NCBI GenBank assembly: GCA_034440635.1
Contig: JAOTON010002229.1
Span: 1 to 64,000 of the forward strand
DNA from: Lepas anatifera
Taxonomy: Eukaryota; Arthropoda; Thecostraca; Lepadidae
Direction: 5' to 3'
DNA: 64,000 bases
Shown here: positions 21,533-32,374 of the stretch, in pieces
How positions within the stretch are numbered: the first letter of the stretch is position 1
Layout: each line of letters starts with the position of its first letter
Notes under the pieces: generated by a model
The model's database searches: none
Seen by the model: only the letters and a program-made list of their open reading frames with translations
Told to the model about the DNA's origin: nothing
Translations under genes and position numbers: made by a program

Positions 21533-24109
21533 ACTCTCTTAGGTGAAATAATAACGATTGATTTTGATCTGAATATACTATCTTTTGACTTCCAAAACAT
21601 GACGCTAGGTGTCACTGTGGAGTTGTACCGTTGTAACTCACGGCATGATTAATGCAGAGCATTGAAATAACGTTCATGGTAATTGTTATTGTAAAAACCG
21701 TCCATCAGTACCGTATAATTTCTGAGATGTAAACATTGAGTGTCATTAGAATATAGCCATAGCATACTTAGCAAACGGCTGAATCGGACAACACCCCACG
21801 GGAATTGCATTCAAAGCTTAGAGCGACCGTGGGGATGTCTTCAGAATAATATTCAACCTGAGTGAGTACGAGGAATGTTGCGTTACTGTCCACAAACCAT
21901 TTTTTCTCAAAACATCAACAACACGAAGTAAAAAGGTGCACTAACTATGGCAACACCACCCTTCTACCATAGAAATCTGAGCAGGTTTCACAGGTTTTCA
22001 ACTGTGGGAGGGTTCTTTTAGAAGGGACCCCAATTCTTTACAAGGATCTTCTTTTCATAGTTAGATGAATCACTTTAGAGGGCACTTCTTGGATTCTCGA
22101 ATAGTGTATTTTAAGAATCATGGCTAGTATGGCCCAATAAAGCATATGCCCTTATTAACCAGCCTCAACAAACAGCCATGTGCAATCTAAGCCATTTCCC
22201 CAATGACCCTGTTTCGAATTGGCCTTAGCCCTCCCGGGTGCTCTGCGAAGCTGGCTTCAATTTATCCAAATCTACTATAGCCTAGGCTCGAAATCTGGAG
22301 ATAAGCCCATTGAGGCATCAAGGCTCCAGTCAACCTAGAGTCGCGAGATCTCAAATAACGCTGCTGTACAAGCTGGAGTCGTTCGTTGGAGCACATCGCA
22401 AATATGAGGCGAGCGTTTCTAGTTGTTTCTGTAAAGGGAATGTGGCGTCTTCATGGTGGGATTTGAACTGAGATAGCCATATAGTACAGAATGCAGAGAA
22501 ACCACTTGATCAATGTTTCATTTGAGCCAAAATTTACCGTTCGCGGAAGGAAAGCTAAACATTCACAGCCCTATCGACCCACTCCTACTCGGGTGGTCAC
22601 GTGGTATGAGGTGACCTTGGGAATGTAACGTCCTGTTTAAGTCCCACTGCGCGTGGTGTGTATGCTGCGTGGACAATTTGCGTGGTCTTGCCTGAACCTC
22701 TTTAAAACCCGCGTGCAAAACATGACCTTGACAATGACAGTGGCGGCGCTTGAACATTATGACAGTGAAGGCACAAATAGCTTAGAGGTAAGGACGTCGC
22801 CCAGGCTTTTTACCGGATAGGGGACAGGGGCGGATCCAGCAGGTTGGCTGCAAAAGGGCAAATTCAGGTTGATGAGCACACGAATATTTTTCCGGTGGAG
22901 TATGGAAACGGTTATGCGACAGTGCATGTAGGTACAAGGCAGGATTCAAGAAGGATAGGTAGGTAGGTAAGTAAGCTGGGAAGGACAAGATACTCACGAG
23001 AGCTTCCCATTTCAAGGACTGCTTCGGCACTTCAAGTTTTATGACATACAATCTCTCCGGGTCTGATCGATTTGAGAACGATTTTTTTAGAACTTAATCC
23101 ACAAGATTTTATTTGATGACTCACGTTCTTCATAAGGATTTCGCAAATTAAATATCTTGCAATTGATTGCCGAACACCTGCCCAGCACTCGAGCAAGCTT
23201 GAAATCCACAAATACAAGAATGCCAATACAAGAATCAGCCGTTATCAAGGCCATAAAGTGCGGCAGGGACCGTGCACAAATGCTGGATGAAAGAACCACT
23301 TAAGCATGTCTAATTTGTTGGTTTAACAAGTTAAGTCAGTGCTCGCATGCGAATGAATGAGGTATTAGAGATGTCAATAAAAACAAAAACCACACGTTAG
23401 ACTCGCCACGTGGTGGATCGGCAGATTCAGCTGAATCGCGAAGAGCTTCATCTCGTGATTTTCTGACGTAGGCGCTGCAAACGTAGATTGTCAGAGATGC
23501 AATTAATTGGTTCTTTGGCCCAATGCTCCTAGATATTCATATTCTCTGTAACTTAAACATCGAATCAAATTTGATTTATTCTAAATAAAATGCATACCTT
23601 CTCTGACATTTAAAAGTGACTAGGCAGTGCCTAATGTGCCTCTTTGGAAGCGCCGTCATTGGAAAATGGTTATTAAAAATGCGTAAGACTTGTTTTATCT
23701 ACTAGTTTTAATTGTGCGTAATCAAACTTATTGAAAAAACACACTTATTGAGCAGTATTTTGTTGGGTCCCAGAAACATACTCTTTTAGCTAGAAACGCT
23801 TCATTTGAGTCATTTATGATTTTTAATATGAACAGGCTTATCGCTGGCCGAAATATTACAACATTACACACCGAATTTTAGAGCAGTGTATATGTTTCTT
23901 GGTTTACCGTGTCTGTGGAGAATTGGTATTTATATATTCTTATCTGTGGGACTGGATGAAATTTCCTTCTTTGTCTTATAAAACTCTAGATGCTCACCCA
24001 CGTTCTTATTTCTAGGTACTATAATTCTTCATTCAATAACTTCAGATTGGAGGAAAATGAGGCTTCTGTTTTACATTCATTGCATTTGTTTTATCGCTGC
24101 AAGTCGACT

Positions 24110-24472
24110 GATACATATCGTGCCTGTACTAGGCCAGTTCGGTGACCTAAGGTCAGGTCTAATTTTGAATTAAACTTAGCATGGTAATTAACATATATCA
24201 TTCGGTTTGTGTCAGAGAGAGGATTACAATGGTACATCAATAATTGGCTCAGCGCCTTGGACTCAAAAGTTATTGGGAAAAGAGTAAACACCTGATACTA
24301 CCATTAACGTATCATCTTCGACCTTGGTCGACCTCAACGTAGGTCTAACCTAAACATGGTAGGCACTGTACGGAGTTTCATTTCCAAACCTTTTCAAAGG
24401 GATCCCATAGCAATGTTATGTCTCGCCTCTAGGGTGAACGGCGTAGAAATTGAGCCTGCATAATATTTCAGC
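24110..24472 (+). mobile_element. Left part of a B/F-related element, interrupted by E
   Basis: The sequence resembles the B interior (ggtgacctaaggtcaggtc, catatatcattcggtttgtgtc, gaggattacaatggtacatc) at moderate identity, without a left terminus. It stops at the TTAA where the E element begins (24473). Material resembling the right part of a B element resumes at 29581, which suggests this relic is the host of the nest. Confidence 0.45.
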
Positions 24473-24858
24473 TTAACACACGCAGTGGAGGGGACCTAGC
24501 GTCCCCCAACTATTTTTCAAGCTTTTCGGAGAGCTGCCCCTCCGCCGGAAAAGGCCACTTTTGAGGAAATGTATGAGTGCGTCAATTGGTACAACAAATA
24601 AAAAATCAGTCAATTTTTTTTTTATAGGCTTCCAAAGTCAGACCTAGGGTTTGAGACTGTCGCAATCGCGTGGTCGCACAAGTTTGCCTGCGCTGCAGAC
24701 TGAGTGGTGACGTGATAACATCATATTATCAGGTTATAGCCCAAGGCTCAACCCACACGAGGGTCAAGGTAAAAGGCCGCAGGTCAAGGTCATTGACACC
24801 AGTATTCTGGTCAGATGAAATTATTCAGTATTGGGTATTTAATGTTATGACTTCATAG

Positions 24859-25880
24859 TCAACACGCCCCCCACTGGGGGTGGGGGCGAAATTCACCCCA
24901 TCTTGGTTTTCTCCGGATAAAGCAAAAAAATCAACGCAGAACAACCAAATGTACAATACATTGTATCTGATTAATTCTACGCATCTCACCAAATTTTTTA
25001 GGTCAGGTCATGTCAGGTCATGGAGCTATTCAAGGTCAAGCTACCCGACATTAAAACCTAAAATCATGAGTTTGAAGCGGCACCTAAGGAGCATCAGCCA
25101 ACCGATCAGTTTGAAACTTTACAATATCATGAGGTCATTAGGGTCTAGAAATCTGCTATCCCGGAATATTGACATTGTTGGCCTAAGGTGGGGTCAATTT
25201 GTTAAACACCCCGTTATAAGTACATGGAGATAAGAAGAAAGGGCTCGTTTTCAGTAAATACGGAATAGATAAAGCTAAAAATGCTCAAACAGTGTATTCT
25301 TACCACGATCTTGACCATAAATTTAGGTCTTTGACCATCTGCCCTGTCAAAGGTCATGTCAGGTCCTAGGAGCATACAGTGATTGTTTTGCCAATAACTT
25401 CTCACTGAATTGAGATAAAGCTCCCATTTTGCTTGCATTGTGTTTATATTGTCACGGGGAGTCAATTGACAAGCAACATGAACATACCAAGTTACCCTGT
25501 GACCCTGACCTTGGTCGAGGTCAGGTAATTTTCACAATTTGACCTAGCAAGGTCATATTATACATCATTCGATTCGCCACGATGAGGAATCCAATGATGC
25601 ATGAATATTTGCTCTAGCTCCGCTGAGTAAACATCCAGAGGGGGAAACATACACTTGTCCTGTTACAAGCCTATGGAGTTTTCTTTGACCGATGCTGACC
25701 TTAACATTGAACTGACATAAAAATGTTTCTTAAACTTTTATTCGTATTGCCAAAAGCTTTCGAACCCTGTCCGTATTTTGTATTTAGCTTTCCTGAGAAA
25801 TGAGATATAGAGGGGGTGCGAAATACGTCGCCCCCCAGCGGGGTGCGTCATGCTAGGGACCCCAGCAGGGCATGTGTTAA
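24859..25880 (+). mobile_element. TTAA MITE family F, complete copy nested in E
   Basis: The left end is TCAACACGCCCCCCACTGGG (TTAA decayed to TCAA) and the right end ggcatgtgttaa, with TTAA at 25877-25880. GC-rich subterminal blocks face each other: gggggtgggggcgaaattcac on the left and gggggtgcgaaatacgtcgcc on the right. The interior carries caggtcatgtcaggtcatgg and similar AGGTCA-type words. The surrounding E sequence continues on both sides (gacttcatag / tgctacccaatgtcaagttc), which supports an insertion. Confidence 0.8.
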
Positions 25881-26470
25881 TGCTACCCAATGTCAAGTTC
25901 CAGGTCACATATAAAAATAAATGGTATTTTTTAATGTCAAGCCCTCATTTCTCGCCCAAAGGCTGCTATATCGTCAGTTATATTGTACATTAGTGAGAAT
26001 GTGCCACACTATTACGTCATAGGTTATGGTCTTGAATGACCCTGACCTAAAAATTTCAGAGACCATTGTGTGGGATCTTCCCTCTATGGCCTTAGTTCAC
26101 TTTTGGTGTATTCGCGGTTTTTCCACATAATTACAGTATTTTTCAATAGGTCTCCAGCACGGCCCAAATTTGACCTTGAGTATATATATTTTTCAGGTTT
26201 TTGTCAGTTTATTGAACATGCTTTCCAAGTAACTACTTCTCAGATAAATCATTTGTACGATCCCAGCAGTGACGCGTCACCCGACAGGCTACACATACAG
26301 TTCGGCGAACATTAGGAGCAGGTGGCCTGTCTCCCTATCCAGGTCAGAGAGGAAACGTAGACAGTACAAAACAGCACACACCACAAAACACATTTCTATA
26401 AACAGAAACTTATTTCGACAACAACTTCAGCCATCAGAATCACACTCAACCTTATACTTTGCACCCTAAT

Positions 26471-28076
26471 TCAATTTCTTACACCCACCTCCTCGCTGTT
26501 CCAACACTTCCATTTCTCACGGAATGTTTCTTCCTGGCATGTCCATCGTGCAACATTTCTCTCAATTTTCATCTCCATTTGTATACAAGACTTCAACGAA
26601 CGTAAGCTCAGGTTTTCATGGCGATTTATAACGTCTTTGCACAATATAGTAACAAGATTCACAAAACTACTACCTTTGACACCCAATAATGCCTTACTCC
26701 GTGTTAACTCAAATCCGTTTAGTTCATTCAATGAGTTAAGCCAAGTCTTCACCTCTCGCCAGAAACGCTTTACAAAAATACACGACCAGTACTTTTGCAT
26801 AATTGTATCGCTAGCCAGATTGCACCTCTTACACATTTCTGTATCCTCAACTCCCATTTTAAATAGAAGGCTTCTTGTTCTTGCTATTTTTGCCACAACT
26901 TTATATTGAACTATTTGCAAGTAAACTGAACGTGTGCTACAATATATCCGGGCATATGTTTCCTGCCAATCAATTTCACCCAGCTCGGTTTCCCAAAACA
27001 GCTCCCACGAGTTCACACTATTTTGGAATTTTTTCCCCAACATTTGATCGTAAAATATCCGTGCTCCACGCCTTTCTATGATTAGGAATGCTATCTGTGG
27101 ATGTACAAGGGGACCCATTTCTTTCGTTTTGTTAAATATTTTCCATTCCCTCGGTAAACTTTGTATCAGGCCCATATAATCCAAATAAGTACACTGCACA
27201 CCAAAAACCCTCTTGAAGATATCAAAATGGTAAATTTGTCCCGTATCCGGGTTTACTAGATCATTTAGATATTGCAAGCCCTTTTTCTCCACTGTGCTAT
27301 TTCAACGTCTTTAAATTTTGATTCGTTCGAATAAAAGAGGCTGCAACTACTCATAACCTGGGGATCAAAAATCAGCGACGCTGAAAAACGTGCGTAAGCC
27401 TGAAGAGTTTCTTTCCAAAAAGGATTTGATACTTGCATGGCTATAATATTGACCGACTGTGAATTACGCTCCCAAATGTATTTTCCCCTTAATATAACTT
27501 CATCACATAACTGTCGCCAGATATGTCCCGTACATATATGTCTTCGAATCCAAGTTACTTTTAACGCTGCAATGTAAGTTTCAATCTCAGTCATGGCTAG
27601 TCCTCCTCTTACGTATGACTTATAAAGACTGCTCCTTTTATGCGATCTGATTTTCCTCCCCACACAAAACTGAATATCTCTTCCTTCAACTTCTTTATGA
27701 ACCTATCAGGCGGCTTGGGTAGTGACGTGAAAATATGCGTGAACATTGGAATAAACAGAGATTTTAGTACCACTACTTTGCCTTTAGGCGTAAGAAAACG
27801 AAGTCTCCAATTTTTTAATATCGCGTTCACTTGTTGCAATTTGATTTCGTAGTTCTCTTCATGCACTTCTAAGTCGTCATTGGAAAAATATATGCCTAGA
27901 ATTTTCAACTTTTTTACCCAACGAAAATTCATATCCCCACAAATTGGCTCCTGAGTTACCGCCCCACAACCAGCCCAAAAGGCCTCAGTCTTTTCAATGT
28001 TAGGTTTTAGACCCGAAAACTTAGCAAAAATGCCAAAGTCCTCAAAGAGCTTATGACAGCTGTTGACGCTTCCCAT
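26471..28076 (-). pseudogene. LINE ORF2 relic: thumb and C-terminal cysteine region
   Basis: Three minus-strand frames (27609-28076, 27265-27663, 26471-27292) continue the protein. They show FSGLKPNIEKTEAFWAG and KLKILGIYFSN (RT motif D/E area), NWRLRFLTPKGKVVVLKSLF, and YVRGGLAMTEIETYIAALK, then a 273-codon C-terminal frame. That frame ends in a zinc-knuckle-like CKRCNLASDT...WSC, where the histidine expected before FW-x-C is not seen. This organisation (RT, then W-rich region, then a CxxC region) matches Tx1/L1 ORF2. Frame changes at about 27640 and 27280 inactivate it. The 273-codon piece is the longest open frame in the window. Confidence 0.85.
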
Positions 28077-28622
28077 CTAAATACATGAGACAATCGTCCG
28101 CAAAAGCAGTATACTTATATTCTCTAGTACCAATTTTAATTCCCTTAATTTTGTGGTTTCTACCAACTTGTTCTAACAAACATTCAATAACTATTAACAA
28201 TAAATAACAACTCCATGGATCACCTTGACGGCACGACCGTTTCAACTTTATCCGTTCTGAAATGTGTCCATTATACAATACACGAGAAAACGAGTCGCGG
28301 TACAAGATGATAAACCATTTCACTGCGCTTTCGGGAAAGTTTCTTTTTCGCATTACCTTCCGCACGAAATCCCAGCTCACTGAATTATATGCCCCTCAAT
28401 GTCTATACTCAAAAAGAGCCCCAACGTTTCTTGTTCTTTGAGCTGATGTAAAATGTCATATGTCAGTCGCGTGTTATCGCCTGTGAAACGCCCACTGACG
28501 AAACTTGTCTGTTCGGTACTTATAACACTAGATACCACTGTTTTAAATCTATTGGCCATTGCTGCCGACAAAATTTTGTAACTGCAGTTAAGGAGCGTTA
28601 TCGGACGATATAAATTTATCAT
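28051..28622 (-). pseudogene. LINE ORF2 relic: reverse transcriptase palm and fingers
   Basis: RT motifs occur in order: YRPITLLNCSYKILSAAMAN, TSFVSGRFTGDNTRL, LFLSIDIEG (motif A, with the expected KAFD replaced after a frameshift), then KLKRSCRQGDPWSCYLL (motif B). Motif C is AFADDCLMYLDG, whose FADD codons lie at 28093-28104. Two frames (28377-28622 and 28051-28380) overlap by a few bases, marking a small indel inside motif A. Motif C is intact, but motif A and the frame are not, so there is no activity. Confidence 0.9.
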
Positions 28623-29398
28623 ATCCTTTGGCTTGTTCGGTTTTGGTAAAGTGTTAATACGCCTTCGCGCAAAGTCATTGGCAACCTATCATTTTGGTAA
28701 CTATGCTCTACCATCCTAAAATAAAAGTTTTTTTAACTCGTTCCAAAAGAATTTGAAAAACTCTGCTGGAAATCCGTCTGATCCCAGTGATTTGTTATTT
28801 TTCATCTTACTCAGAGCAATTTCTAATTCAGTGAGGCTTAATGGTTCACTAATCTCTCTCTTCTAATTTTCAGATAACGTCTTCATCTCACTGCTATCAA
28901 GGAAACTACTTAATTGTTGATCCTGAACCGCTCTTTCTCGAAACACCTCCTTAAAATGATTAACTAAATATGATATTATTTCTTCTTGTTTAGATATAAT
29001 CTCAGAACCAGCTTTAAATGACGGAATCTGTTTCGATATGTAGTTTCTCTTTTCCAAGCCAAGAAAATACTTCGTTGATTTTTCGCCTGACTGCTGCCAC
29101 TTCGATCTAGATCTCTGCATACACCCCTCTAATTTTTCCATTCTCAAATTCTCCAATTGACTTTATGCGTTTTGAGTTCATCCAAAATATCAGCGTTAGG
29201 ATTTACATTAACGGTTTCTTCAAGTCTATCGTTTCCTGTAAGTTTAATTCCTCTGCTCTTCTCTCTTTATGTCTGTGTATGCTATATGTTACAGTTTCAG
29301 TTCTAATATTTAAAATGAGTACTTCCCAGAAATATGTATCGTCAATTACAAATGGATGTCTTGATTACTTGTCAAATATTCCTCAGTGTATACTGAAA
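28623..29398 (-). pseudogene. LINE ORF2 relic: linker upstream of reverse transcriptase
   Basis: The minus-strand frame begins at the truncation point and reads DDTYFWEVLILNIRTETVTY, the usual WWE..K..IR..T..YS block between endonuclease and RT. After a frameshift it reads GEKSTKYFLGLEKRNYISKQ (28863-29156), the GEKNSKFF motif common to L1/Tx1-type ORF2. The next section gives MKNNKSLGSDGFPAEFFKFF (about 28750-28810), the classical NNKSPGSDGLPAEFY entry to the RT domain. At least two in-frame stops and two frame changes show it is dead. The N-terminal endonuclease is absent. Confidence 0.85.
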
Positions 29399-29580
29399 TG
29401 ACCCTGAATATATTGACCTAGGCCAAATAAATATTACCATAACGTAGATCACTATCGCCCCCACACACCACCCGACGGAAATTTTTCTAACCGTCTTTGG
29501 CTTCCCAGATCTCAAGGGGCACTTTAGGACCCCTCTCCACTGCACGTTGACTCCAGACCCCTCTTCACTGCGCGTGTTGG

Positions 29581-29850
29581 AATTATTTTCTACAATTCCT
29601 AATGTTCAGTGATCTGTGATGCCGAAGTCTTTGACCCAACCCACAATTTGATGTCACAGCACTGAAGAAAAATTGAAGTGTTGCAGAATGATGTTGAGAA
29701 TGTTTTAGAAGCATGTATTAGTTTCCAAGATAAGCTAGGTATATAAGCACGCCTTAGTTAAACAATTTGTTAATATTTTGACCTCTAATGACCTCAATAT
29801 TGACCTGAAAAAATGATATGTAATCAACTTCAATTATATTTAGAACGACC
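29581..29850 (+). mobile_element. Right part of a B-related element flanking the nest
   Basis: The words cctaatgttcagtgatctgtga, gatgttgagaatgtttta, gtttccaagata and ttttgacctctaatgacctcaatattgacctg follow the order of the right third of family B (compare 14540-14790). No terminus survives. Together with 24110-24472 it probably represents the element into which E inserted. Confidence 0.45.
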
Positions 29851-29960
29851 TTTTTATTGTTTTTTTTGGGACATTTCCTGGCCTTTTAGTTACCAAGTAA
29901 GAAGGGCCTATCTGAAACCCCTAGCACCATGGTTGTGAAGTTTACTCATACCGGCCACCA

Positions 29961-30341
29961 GTGCGAGGAATAGTATACACTTCACGTGTCGTACTAATGA
30001 GGCTTTTGGACCGTCAACATGAACAAATGGAAAAAATCATGGAGGAAATCGGACCGCAACGAGACCCAACAGACATGGGCGTACCTAACGATTTGCCGTA
30101 CTCACGACAGTGGCCTGCTCTATCGCGATCTGTACGTGCTGTGCGTGCGATGAGGAGACAGCACCAGCAGGATAACAGTGGGCAGCTTCACCGTGATCAT
30201 GTGCCTGCTAACAATGCCCTGAGCTGTAGTGTGTCAGGGTTTAGAATAGCAGTAATTTTAACGGTTTTCCTCACTCTCAAACCACGCTGCATAGACCTTT
30301 CTTTACCCTCCCCGTTCTTGCCTGCAGCGGCTAACTTGTAA
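29961..30341 (+). CDS. Unrecognised open frame (possible exon)
   Basis: The frame runs 126 codons from a GTG; the first ATG is at 29997 (MRLLDRQHEQMEKIMEEIG). The first 80 residues are strongly charged and hydrophilic with an even amino-acid mix, which looks more protein-like than most frames here. The last 35 become hydrophobic and may be intronic read-through. There is no recognisable domain and no convincing promoter, and the neighbours are mobile elements. A chance frame is as likely. Confidence 0.2.
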   Translation: MRGIVYTSRVVLMRLLDRQHEQMEKIMEEIGPQRDPTDMGVPNDLPYSRQWPALSRSVRAVRAMRRQHQQDNSGQLHRDHVPANNALSCSVSGFRIAVILTVFLTLKPRCIDLSLPSPFLPAAANL

Positions 30342-31617
30342 GACGAGCATGGAAATGAAATGAATATAGTTTTCTGGTAAGAAGACATCCGAATGGACGC
30401 CAGTTGCATATTTAGCAGCTGCGTCCCCTGCCGGCCAATCAATCTTCCGCAGTGTAGCGGTGGACAGCGGTGATAGCGTGCGACAGTCAAAAGTTGCCGC
30501 TTATATAGGCGACAACTTGTTGTACTGCGATGACCGGAAACTTTTTGCAATGCAGCGACCGTTTTTCCGTTTTTTTTTTTGTTGGTTCCATCTCCCAGTG
30601 TAATTATTTGGCACCCTCAGTGAGGGTACGAAATATAGCGAGCTTCCCCCAAGCGCGTGAACAGTGATGGAGGCGATTAGCCGCCTGATCGGTTAGGCGC
30701 TAATCTGAAGGTTAAAAAATGCCGAATACTAGTTGCAGGCGGTTCTACTTTTCATCGGCGTTGCTTTGCGGTGATTTGAGCAGTGTTTACAACAAAAGTA
30801 GCATGATGCATGGGTGGATACTATTCACTCACGACAATTCTAATTGCCCAGTTTTCACTGTTGATGCATCATTTTTTGCCTGTCACATGGATTTTGTAGG
30901 TATGTACTTCGATACATATTTAAAGGCGACAGCCTTTGGCATGTGGCATTTGGTTGACGACAGGTTTAGGCTTTTTTTCCTTGGCTGTCGAATGGTTTAT
31001 GCTTATTCAATCCAGTTTTGTGCCCATGATTATGTATTATAAGTGAAATACTTTGTTACTGAGTATTCCAGGAAGCCTAAAGCATTGCATGCATCATTTT
31101 GAGTCTCACTTTCCTTTTTTAGAGTATCAAGCTTGATAACTGAGCAGGGGAGGAAAAAATGTCAAGACTGTCGCCAACCAGAATTCATATGACCAAAACT
31201 GTCGCACCAGGGATAAGTTGCATGCTGGTACAACACAACATACAAAGCTTGGAAAGTCGGTCGTAGATCTGTCTAAAACTCCCGTTAAGCCAAGTTCCTT
31301 AGCATGTTATAGTCACTAAGACTGATATTCTGTTATATTTGTTACACATATGGTTCACTGACATTTGGAAATGTACCGCTACTATCAGGGGTCATACGCG
31401 CGCGTGACGGGCGAACGCGAGCGCCGACGGGAACGATTTATGCTAAGTGCGGCGGGCGACGAACGGTGACGGAGGTCGGGGTGGGACAGAGCGAGCCACG
31501 GACGGCTCGCTCGACGCAGAGACGATGTGTCCCGAGGTGAGGTTACACGCAGGGTGAGGGCTCTTTATTCCGAGGCATGTTGGCTGGTTTGGATGGGCAC
31601 ACATATGGTAAAGCACA
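30342..31617. other. Unassigned spacer
   Basis: The patch gattagccgcctgatcggttaggcg (about 30675-30700) vaguely resembles a tRNA D arm but has no B box downstream. The frame at 30719-31042 is Cys/Phe-rich and unrecognised. From about 31395 a CpG-rich patch (catacgcgcgcgtgacgggcg) leads up to the hAT target site. Confidence 0.35.
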
Positions 31618-31799
31618 CATACGAGCATAGGCGTAGGAACCGGGGGGGGCCAGGGGGGCCACTGGCCCCCCACTTTTCTGGGATGGGCCCCCGCAACGGA
31701 GATAAGAATATCAACAACTGTAATATCAAGCAAGAAACTCAAACTGTCCCGATAGCTTGCCCCGGAACCCCGTTAAACTTACCTGTGCCCCTAAACTAA

Positions 31800-32366
31800 G
31801 TTGAGGTCCTATGAGTTGATTTTAAGGCCCCTGGGCTTCTCGGGGCCCCTGAACTGGCCTCTGATGCCATACGAGCTAATCTGGGCCCTTTGAGCTGAAC
31901 TGAGCGCCCCTGAGATGGTTTGGGCAGCATGAACTGTTCTAGGATGCCTAAACTGAGCTAGGAGCCGTAACCTTAAACAGGGCCCCGTGAGTTGGCCAGA
32001 ACCTATATCCACCGACCTGGGGGCCCCTGAGCTGAGCTGGGACCGTAAAGTTAATATTGCCCCTTGAGCTAATCTGGATCCCCTGTGATGCACAGAAGAC
32101 CCTAAACTTATCTGAGGCCCCTGCACAGGAATAGGGCCACTGCTCTGAAATTTGATTATAAGCTTTAATTGAAACCCTTAACTGTTCTGAAGCCCCAAAT
32201 ATGCCGACAAGGGGCCCTGGATGAGCCGGGCCCTTAAGTTTATCTGGTCATCAGAGCTAATATGGGCCTCTGTGTTGAACTGAGGGCCCCTGAGATGGTC
32301 TGGGACCCCTATAAGGCTTTACAGCCACTGACCGGGCGGCCGAGAGCTTGAATGGGCCCCTTGAGA
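31800..32366. repeat. GAGCTGAACTGGGCCC minisatellite, left part
   Basis: A degenerate tandem unit of about 20-30 bp, approximating GGCCCCTGAGCTGAACTGGG, is repeated with many substitutions and small indels. The same unit resumes at 36529 on the far side of the inner element, showing that the inner element landed in the middle of this array. Confidence 0.8.
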
Positions 32367-32374
32367 TGTTCTGA

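Larger units (their letters stand above)
20801..24109. other. Long unassigned spacer
   Basis: I see no gene I can support in these 3.3 kb. Simple repeats are present: a TAG trinucleotide run (21038-21073), an AATAACG-type array (21467-21532), and a short ggta run near 22957-22978. A possible single hAT end CAGGGGCGGATCCAGC lies at 22825, with no partner. The short open frames on both strands are unremarkable. Confidence 0.4.
26186..29398 (-). mobile_element. Tx1/L1-like LINE, 5'-truncated and decayed
   Basis: This is a non-LTR retrotransposon copy on the minus strand. The 3' UTR lies at about 26186-26470, with the coding relic up to 29398. It retains the pre-RT linker, the RT core with CRQGDP and FADD, and a C-terminal cysteine region; the endonuclease is missing, consistent with 5' truncation. 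The flanks TGACCTTGAGTATAT (26171-26185) and TGACCCTGAATATAT (29399-29413) form a 15-bp duplication with two mismatches. The flanking DNA on both sides is family E element, so the LINE inserted into it. The target-primed mechanism is inferred from the family. I see no poly(A) tail. Confidence 0.88.
24473..29580 (+). mobile_element. TTAA MITE family E hosting two further insertions
   Basis: The left terminus is TTAACACACGCAGTGGAGGGG (TTAA 24473-24476) and the right terminus is cttcactgcgcgtgtt at about 29577, its TTAA decayed. E sequence occupies 24473-24858, 25881-26185 and 29399-29580. The gaps are filled by an F element (24859-25880) and a LINE (26186-29398). Joined in order, the E pieces are collinear with the complete copy at 17582-18439. 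Confidence 0.8.

Noticed and set aside
22825..22850. hAT left end CAGGGGCGGATCCAGC as a complete element
   Set aside because: No inverted right end or second copy of the flanking octamer was found downstream.
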